Assembly: GCA_937874965.1 (NCBI GenBank)
Contig: CALNCD010000182.1
Span: forward strand, 1 to 10,917
DNA length: 10,917 nt
DNA from: an uncultured Erysipelotrichaceae bacterium
GTDB lineage: Bacteria; Bacillota_I; Bacilli_A; Erysipelotrichales; Erysipelotrichaceae
Reading direction: 5' to 3'
The notes beneath the pieces were generated by a model. That model worked only from the letters and a program-made list of their open reading frames with translations, searched no databases and had not been told where the DNA came from. Of this stretch, positions 7,144 to 10,917 are shown one piece after another. The first letter of the stretch is position 1, and every line of letters starts with the position of its first letter. The translations under genes and the position numbers were made by a program.

Positions 7144-7809
7144 CTAGATGAGATAGACAATCGCAATAAAGTGGCAAATACACGCCATGTTAATAAACAA
7201 ATGCCAGATGAAGTGGAAATACGGTCTGGTTTTTTGTTTGTAGAACCAAGCACCGACAGAATAGAAAACACCTCCGCCAAGAATCAAAGCAATAAAGGCG
7301 ATGCCGCTTTCGCGAATAATCTGCGGAATAAAGAGAACAGCAAGCCATCCCATAATAAGATAGATAATAATACTGGCTTTGGTCTTGCGGTTGGATGAGA
7401 GTGATTTGTAAAGGATACCAAAAAGAACACAGATCCATTGGATTGCGAAAATCACCCAACCTAATAGACCGCCGACAATATACAAGGCTATCGGTGTATA
7501 GGAACCGGCAATCGCCACATAAATGAAGATATGGTCCAACTTCCGGAAGATATACTTATGCTTGGTGTCATAAGCCATGGAATGATAGAGGGTTGAAGCA
7601 AGAAACATGAGAAACATTGAAATGATAAAGATAGATTCGGAAACAGCTAGCAATGTTCCGCCCTTAAGGTAAGAATGAATAGCAACATAAGGTAAAAGAC
7701 ACAGCAAAGCGACGCACATGACACCATGTGAGACACTGTTTCCGACCTCCTCTCCGAAGGATAGGTGAACGATGGGGAGTTTGTATTTGTTCGGGTTTGA
7801 TTGACTCAT
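7144..7809 (-). CDS. Hemolysin III / YqfA family (PAQR-type) membrane protein
   Basis: This 221-residue protein has seven predicted membrane spans. Family hallmarks are VSHG (26-29), STLYH (72-76), KLDHIFIYVAIAGSYTP (90-106) and HFIWH (199-203). By comparison with adiponectin receptors, His76, Asp92, His199 and His203 are the likely zinc-site residues, and all are present. The length is normal for bacterial HlyIII. I chose the ATG at 7809-7807 because AAGGAGGT (7820-7813) lies just upstream. A GTG at 7836 in the same frame would place that ribosome site inside the coding region. No clear promoter sits in the 47-base gap to the PASTA gene, so it is probably co-transcribed with it. Family members are named for a weak haemolytic activity; a hydrolase or lipid-sensing role is suggested by PAQR homology, and the true function is unsettled. 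It ends 5 bases from the convergent gene. Confidence 0.93.
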   Translation of the reverse strand: MSQSNPNKYKLPIVHLSFGEEVGNSVSHGVMCVALLCLLPYVAIHSYLKGGTLLAVSESIFIISMFLMFLASTLYHSMAYDTKHKYIFRKLDHIFIYVAIAGSYTPIALYIVGGLLGWVIFAIQWICVLFGILYKSLSSNRKTKASIIIYLIMGWLAVLFIPQIIRESGIAFIALILGGGVFYSVGAWFYKQKTRPYFHFIWHLFINMACICHFIAIVYLI

Positions 7810-7846
7810 AAGACCTCCTTGCCGGTATGATTTCACGTAACGAGCA

Positions 7847-7869
7847 AGCAGGAGGCTTAGCCTCCTGCT
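7847..7869 (-). promoter_or_regulatory. Perfect 10-bp hairpin containing the PASTA gene stop codon
   Basis: On the minus strand AGCAGGAGGC (7869-7860) and GCCTCCTGCT (7856-7847) pair perfectly around the loop TAA, which is the stop codon of the PASTA gene. There is no U-run after it, so it is not a typical intrinsic terminator. The 3' arm contains CCTCCT, complementary to the AGGAGG ribosome site of the hemolysin III gene 27 bases downstream. The hairpin could therefore control mRNA stability or expression of that gene (inference). Confidence 0.6.
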
Positions 7870-9026
7870 GTGGTGGATTTCTTGCTCAGGGTCGGCGTAA
7901 TATGAATATCTTTGTGGAATCCATCCTTAGGACTTAGATAGAGAACGGAGTTTGTCTCACGAGTGTCGTCTTCTTGATAAATTGGATCAGTAAGCTTGAT
8001 TGATGCACCTTTCGCATTGATTGAAGCGACGGCACTTTCCAACTGAGACAATGTCTTGGCATTGATCAGCAGTGACGAATCGTCCCCGGTTAATGTTTTT
8101 CCTAGGGAGATATTGACAATAATCTTCGTGTTTTTATCGATGGCTGTTCCGGGTTCTGGGGAAACAACGTTCAAAACGGTATCAGCCGGTGTATCTGAAT
8201 AAGAATAGGTATATGTAAGATTAGTTAATCCATTGGTTGTTTTATAGGTTTCGACTTCTTTTTTACTCCAGCCGGCAAAGTCATCCAACACCAGGGTAGA
8301 AGATCCGCTCGAGAGGACAATTGTCAGGGTTGATCCTTCGTCGATGGACTGGTCGGCACTTACTGATTGTGAAATGACTCGCCCTTCTGCGACTGTACTC
8401 GAATTCTCAGTTTTGAAATTGACAGTAATTGAGTTTCGTTCACCCCATTGTGTGATTTCATCTTTTGTATAACTTGTGAAATTCGGCACGACGACACGGA
8501 CAACAGCAGGGGCTGTAGATCCGGATGAGATGACAAATTCGATGGGATCCGATCGTTTCATCACTGATCCGCTGCGTGAACTGCGGATAAAGTAGTTCTC
8601 TTCGATGGTGGTGCTTTCTTCCCGCTGGAAGGTGACATTGCTAAGGTGATTGGTTTTGACCCACTCCGAAATCTGAGTCATTGTCATACCGTTGAAACTG
8701 ATCAGGCTAACGTCAACGGTGGGATCAAAGCCCTTGGACAGCGTTATTGTGATAGCAGTGTTCGAACTGATTTCCTGCCGGGCAGGTACGCTTTGCGAGA
8801 TGACTGTATCCGTGGAAACAGTTTCGCTGTATTCGTCAGTAAGTAGAACCTGAGTCATCGAATTCGTGTCAATCCAGGCTTGGACTTCACTGCGGGTCTT
8901 CTGCGCAAAATCAGGCATTTTCAAGGCTGGAGCAGATGTCAGCAGGGAACTGCCGTACAGGGATGAGACACTCAAGACAATCCCGAGGACAAATCCAAGC
9001 GCCGTTATTTTAATATTTTCTCTCAT
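7857..9026 (-). CDS. Membrane-anchored four-PASTA-domain protein
   Basis: This 389-residue protein has an uncleaved-type N-terminal membrane segment (about 7-28) after a short basic tail. Four PASTA-like repeats follow, near 36-98, 105-168, 177-240 and 245-308. Each has the scheme hydrophobic start, a helix with W or Y (QAWIDTN, SEWVKTN, TQWGERN, ETYKTTN), a strand, then VISQSVPARQEISSNT-type and ITLSKG-type ends. The last 80 residues (310-389) are a distinct tail ending STTAGG. There is no kinase or transpeptidase domain, unlike PknB/StkP or class A/B PBPs, so this is a free PASTA protein. PASTA repeats bind muropeptides or guide wall enzymes, so a wall sensor or scaffold role is likely (inference). 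The start lies 7 bases after a 30-codon gene with only a weak ribosome site (GTAGG), implying translational coupling. Confidence 0.88.
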   Translation of the reverse strand: MRENIKITALGFVLGIVLSVSSLYGSSLLTSAPALKMPDFAQKTRSEVQAWIDTNSMTQVLLTDEYSETVSTDTVISQSVPARQEISSNTAITITLSKGFDPTVDVSLISFNGMTMTQISEWVKTNHLSNVTFQREESTTIEENYFIRSSRSGSVMKRSDPIEFVISSGSTAPAVVRVVVPNFTSYTKDEITQWGERNSITVNFKTENSSTVAEGRVISQSVSADQSIDEGSTLTIVLSSGSSTLVLDDFAGWSKKEVETYKTTNGLTNLTYTYSYSDTPADTVLNVVSPEPGTAIDKNTKIIVNISLGKTLTGDDSSLLINAKTLSQLESAVASINAKGASIKLTDPIYQEDDTRETNSVLYLSPKDGFHKDIHITPTLSKKSTTAGG

Positions 9027-9033
9027 GGTTCGC

Positions 9034-9126
9034 CTACTTTACCAGCTGCAACACCGCATAGATCAGAACGACCAGCAATGAACCAGCTAAGAATCCTAGT
9101 GTTAAGTATTGAAGTTTATTTTTCAT
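9034..9126 (-). CDS. Small single-span membrane protein, 30 residues
   Basis: An ATG at 9126-9124 opens 30 codons ending at TAG 9036-9034. A strong ribosome site, AGGAGTG, lies about four bases upstream on the minus strand. The peptide starts MKNKLQY, continues with one hydrophobic stretch of about 20 residues containing GFLAGS and LLVVLIYAVL, and ends in a Lys. This is the pattern of a small membrane protein. An extended -10 promoter precedes it, and the PASTA gene follows after 7 bases. Its LGFLAG segment resembles LGFVLG in the PASTA protein's own membrane anchor, which may be chance. It could be a partner peptide of the PASTA protein or a leader peptide that couples its translation. The function is unknown. 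Confidence 0.6.
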   Translation of the reverse strand: MKNKLQYLTLGFLAGSLLVVLIYAVLQLVK

Positions 9127-9145
9127 AAGCACTCCTATCCATACA

Positions 9146-9154
9146 AGTATATCA
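9146..9154 (-). promoter_or_regulatory. Extended -10 promoter for the small membrane gene and PASTA operon
   Basis: On the minus strand TGA precedes TATACT (9151-9146), an extended -10 with five of six consensus bases. The -35 region is poor (TTTTTA at 17 bases), as is common for extended -10 promoters. It lies 19 bases upstream of the small gene's ATG, leaving a short leader that just contains the ribosome site. Confidence 0.55.
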
Positions 9155-9216
9155 TACTGTGTACGAGATAAAAATGAAAGCGTAAGCGACTGAAATAGGT
9201 GTGAACACGTAGTGGA

Positions 9217-9239
9217 TATGATATGATATTGGAGGTGAT
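9217..9239 (+). promoter_or_regulatory. Candidate -10 and very strong ribosome site of the TseB-DnaD-Nth operon
   Basis: TATGAT occurs twice (9217-9222 and 9222-9227) within a short ATGAT repeat and could serve as -10. No good -35 is seen 16-18 bases before either copy. GGAGGTGAT (9231-9239) is a nine-base match to the 16S rRNA 3' end, three bases before the ATG at 9243. The rest of 9127-9242 holds the divergent minus-strand promoter and nothing else I can identify. Confidence 0.45.
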
Positions 9240-9242
9240 GGT

Positions 9243-9695
9243 ATGAGAGATCGAATTGTTTCTATGGTATTTACAGTGAGTTTGCTGCTTGTTCTCGCAA
9301 CACTCCTGCTTTTAAATGCATTTAGTTTTATCAGCGGTCCGGCCATGGTGCAGGATGCTCACGATTTAGAAGTGGTTCAAAACTTTGAAAAATCAAATAA
9401 ACTGACGAATCTCGTCTATCTGAATCGGTTCGCTTTAAATGAAGTTGCGTATCTTGTCAGGGATGAGGCGACTGTCTACGCAATCAGTGAGAACAGTATT
9501 CTCTATACAAGTACACCCTTGAAAGATGATCAGAGTGCTCTGGAGACTTATGCTGCATCATTGGGCTTGACTGGGGTTACGTATAACTACGGGTATTATC
9601 ATTCTAAAATCGTGTATACGCTTGTCAGCGATGAGGCGGAGGTCTATGTGGATCCTGCCACGCTAACGAGTGTCTTTATCTGGAGAAAGGGGTAG
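9243..9695 (+). CDS. TseB/YpmB-like cell-wall elongation protein (DUF5590 type)
   Basis: This 150-residue protein has an N-terminal membrane anchor (about 6-31) and an exterior part of two similar lobes, about 40-88 and 95-147. Each lobe has a helix ending LTN or LTG, then V-Y strands and a closing VRDEATVYA or VSDEAEVYV strand pair. This is the doubled small alpha/beta fold of TseB. The size agrees with Bacillus YpmB (TseB), which is reported to work with elongation PBPs. Position supports it: in Bacillus ypmB heads the cluster ypmB-aspB-asnS-dnaD-nth, and here dnaD and nth follow directly, without aspB or asnS. The gene has an almost ideal ribosome site and is separated from the DnaD-like gene by 3 bases. 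Assignment rests on lobe pattern, size and synteny. Confidence 0.72.
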   Translation: MRDRIVSMVFTVSLLLVLATLLLLNAFSFISGPAMVQDAHDLEVVQNFEKSNKLTNLVYLNRFALNEVAYLVRDEATVYAISENSILYTSTPLKDDQSALETYAASLGLTGVTYNYGYYHSKIVYTLVSDEAEVYVDPATLTSVFIWRKG

Positions 9696-9698
9696 TCT

Positions 9699-10202
9699 AT
9701 GTGGTATCAGAAAGCCTATGTTAACCGGCGTGATTGGATTTTGGAAAATCTGCCGGTCCTTAAGTTATCCTCTACTCAGGCCATGGTTGTCTTGATGATT
9801 GATTATCTGAATTTCCAGCAGAGTCCGGTATCCATCGATATACTCGCTAAACGGCTTGGCATGGATGTGAAGGATGTGGATGAAGCTGTCTTTGTTTTAA
9901 CATCCCGCAAGGCCTTGAAAGTTCGGGTAGAACGCGATACCGTTGTGTTCAGCCTGGACGGTCTGTTTGAGAATAACCTGTATGAATTCGTGGATGAATC
10001 AATTTTCAATGTGTTTGAAACTGAATTCTCACGGCCGTTATCCCAGCATGAATTTACAACTTTAAATGAATTTCTGGCAAAGTATTCTCAGTCAGAGATT
10101 CTGAACGCCCTACGTGCTGCCTCGATTCAGCGAAAACTGACGATGCCCTATATTCACTCTATTCTTGTGAATAACAGAAAGGATACGAATGGAAGCCTCT
10201 GA
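9699..10202 (+). CDS. dnaD: DnaD-like primosome protein (short form)
   Basis: In Bacillus DnaD takes part in loading the replicative helicase at origins and restart sites. This 167-residue protein has a probable N-terminal winged-helix domain (about 1-95; LSSTQAMVVLMIDYLN and SIDILAKRLGMDVKDVDEAV form the helices and turn). The C-terminal DnaD/DnaB_2-type helical domain (about 98-157) includes LTMPYIHSILVN, a form of the family's YIxxIL motif. It is much shorter than Bacillus DnaD (about 230 residues). It lacks the Trp that usually follows YIxxIL and the DNA-binding tail beyond it. The ribosome site is AAAGGGG (9686-9692). The end overlaps nth by 14 bases, matching the conserved dnaD-nth pairing. 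The shortened tail may reduce single-stranded DNA binding, or may be typical for this lineage. Confidence 0.8.
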   Translation: MWYQKAYVNRRDWILENLPVLKLSSTQAMVVLMIDYLNFQQSPVSIDILAKRLGMDVKDVDEAVFVLTSRKALKVRVERDTVVFSLDGLFENNLYEFVDESIFNVFETEFSRPLSQHEFTTLNEFLAKYSQSEILNALRAASIQRKLTMPYIHSILVNNRKDTNGSL

Positions 10203-10827
10203 AATCCTTGACAGGATAGAACAGATGTATCCGGATGCCAAAGCTGAACTTCACTTCCGTAATTCATTCGAACTTCTGATTGCGGTTATTCTTTCGGCCC
10301 AAACGACCGATGTTCGGGTGAACCTGACTACTCCAGGATTGTTTGCTGCATATCCTACTGTTTACGATCTTGCCAAGGCAGATGTAAATCAGGTCGAAGA
10401 TCTCATCAAGCAGATCGGACTCTATCGTATGAAAGCAAAGAACATTATTCGGTGTTCACAACAGATTGTCGAAGATTTTCAGGGAGTTGTTCCTGAAAAC
10501 AGGAAGGCGTTGATGTCTTTGGCCGGGGTCGGCCGAAAGACGGCAAATGTTGTTCTTTCAGTTGCTTTCGATCATCCGGCTTTAGCTGTGGATACGCATG
10601 TTGACCGTGTTTCCAAACGGCTTCGGCTGGCGAAGCCGACTGATACGGTGGAACAGGTTGAGCAGAAACTCATGCGGAAAATCCCGAGAAACCGCTGGAA
10701 CAAAGCCCACCATCTCTTGATTTTCTTTGGACGCTATACTTGTCTGGCTCAGCGGCCGAAGTGTGAAACATGCCCGTTCACCGAGTTTTGCCGGTATTAT
10801 CAGAAAAAAAACAGCAGTTCTTCATGA
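10189..10827 (+). CDS. nth: Endonuclease III (base-excision DNA glycosylase/AP lyase)
   Basis: This enzyme removes oxidised pyrimidines from DNA and cleaves the resulting abasic site. The 212-residue length is standard. The helix-hairpin-helix LAGVGRKTANVVL (111-123) contains the catalytic Lys117. The catalytic Asp135 lies in AVDTHVDRVSKRL, 18 residues later as in E. coli Nth. The 4Fe-4S cluster ligands Cys185, Cys192, Cys195 and Cys201 have the canonical C-x6-C-x2-C-x5-C spacing. The LSAQTTD substrate-pocket motif is at 35-41. The gene starts inside dnaD (14-base overlap) with AGAAAGGA (10176-10183) as ribosome site, so translation is coupled. The stop codon lies within the loop region of a terminator hairpin. 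All catalytic and cluster residues are intact. Confidence 0.97.
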   Translation: MEASEILDRIEQMYPDAKAELHFRNSFELLIAVILSAQTTDVRVNLTTPGLFAAYPTVYDLAKADVNQVEDLIKQIGLYRMKAKNIIRCSQQIVEDFQGVVPENRKALMSLAGVGRKTANVVLSVAFDHPALAVDTHVDRVSKRLRLAKPTDTVEQVEQKLMRKIPRNRWNKAHHLLIFFGRYTCLAQRPKCETCPFTEFCRYYQKKNSSSS

Positions 10828-10838
10828 ATGCTGTTTTT
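10804..10838. terminator. Bidirectional intrinsic terminator between nth and the convergent gene
   Basis: AAAAACAGCA (10807-10816) pairs with TGCTGTTTTT (10829-10838). TTC/GAA (10818-10820 with 10826-10828) can extend the stem inward. The plus strand ends in T5 after the GC part, and the minus strand in T8 (complement of 10804-10811). The nth stop TGA (10825-10827) lies in the hairpin, so the last nth codons form its left arm. This suits termination of both convergent transcripts. Confidence 0.85.
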
Positions 10839-10861
10839 AAATGGCAATGTAGTGAAATTAT

Positions 10862-10917
10862 CTAGTAGGTTCCTTGCCACAATCCATTGGCTTGAAGCCA
10901 GGATTTAAATTTTGCGG
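10862..10917 (-). CDS. C-terminal end of a convergent gene, possibly a PASTA-tailed PBP1 (partial)
   Basis: On the minus strand the frame is open from the right edge to TAG 10864-10862 and gives 17 residues containing FKSWLQANGLW and ending GTY. It stops 23 bases before the terminator. The piece resembles the helix of the PASTA repeats in the nearby PASTA protein (QAWIDTN, SEWVKTN, TYKTTNGL). In Bacillus the gene convergent to the dnaD-nth operon is ponA, encoding class A PBP1, so a PBP with a PASTA-like tail is the best guess. Only 17 residues are visible, so the identity is inference from synteny and pattern. Confidence 0.45.
   Translation of the reverse strand, partial: AKFKSWLQANGLWQGTY

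Noticed and set aside
7810..7836. Earlier GTG start for hemolysin III adding nine residues
   Set aside because: The added codons contain the AAGGAGGT ribosome site itself, so they are leader and not coding.
7857..9026. The PASTA protein as a truncated PknB-type kinase or PBP
   Set aside because: The gene starts with its own membrane anchor and is preceded by a small gene and promoter. No remnant of a kinase or transpeptidase domain is seen upstream.
9146..9229. ATATCATA/TATGATAT inverted copies in the divergent promoter region as a regulator binding site
   Set aside because: The copies coincide with the AT-rich -10 elements of the two divergent promoters, which explains the similarity without an operator.
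9243..9695. The TseB-like protein as another PASTA protein, because LTNLxY also occurs in the PASTA repeats
   Set aside because: The two lobes lack the PASTA layout of repeated hydrophobic-Pro start and G-x-x-I/V end, and the size and synteny fit TseB better.
1..10917. CRISPR array, tRNA, rRNA, transposon or prophage
   Set aside because: No spaced direct repeats, cloverleaf, rRNA-like stretch, transposase, integrase or terminal repeats were found on either strand.

Overview
The window looks like chromosomal DNA from a low-to-moderate GC Bacillota. The evidence is strong AGGAGG-type ribosome binding sites, tightly packed co-directional genes, and a TseB(YpmB)-DnaD-Nth gene order typical of Firmicutes. 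The surface proteins (dockerin autolysin, cohesin-like/cadherin-like anchor protein, free PASTA protein) resemble those of Erysipelotrichia-type gut or oral Firmicutes. That placement is an inference from style, not a database match.

Layout. (1) 2-85: the last 27 codons of an unidentified + strand gene. (2) 194-2698: a three-gene ABC-2 type exporter operon (ATPase plus two different permeases) of the COG4586/COG4587/COG3694 class. (3) 2760-7138: a + strand surface operon with its own extended -10 promoter. It encodes a membrane-anchored protein of unknown function, a secreted GH73-type glucosaminidase ending in SH3b and type I dockerin modules, and a signal-peptide/TM-anchored protein with a cohesin-like module, a Gly-rich linker and a cadherin-like beta-sandwich. 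(4) 9126 down to 7144, - strand: a 30-residue membrane peptide gene, a membrane-anchored four-PASTA protein and a hemolysin III/YqfA family membrane protein. (5) 9243-10827, + strand: a TseB-like protein, a short DnaD-like protein and endonuclease III. (6) 10862-10917, - strand: the tail of a convergent gene. Its position matches ponA in the Bacillus arrangement, and it ends in a PASTA-like segment.

The most interesting part is region 3. An autolysin carrying a dockerin sits directly upstream of a membrane-anchored protein carrying a probable cohesin, which suggests a minimal two-component cohesin-dockerin device that holds a peptidoglycan hydrolase at the cell surface. The dockerin, the gene junction, the signal peptide and the cohesin-like module together form one AT-rich patch (about 34% GC by hand count, against about 45-48% in nearby stretches). 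The patch edges fall on module boundaries, as if the interacting pair had entered or spread as one cassette joining two older genes.

Regions 3 to 6 share a cell-wall theme: peptidoglycan hydrolase, PASTA proteins, TseB and a probable PBP tail. Intergenic DNA is short throughout. The only gene-free stretches of note are 86-193 and the divergent promoter region 9127-9242. I saw no tRNA, rRNA, CRISPR array, transposase or integrase.
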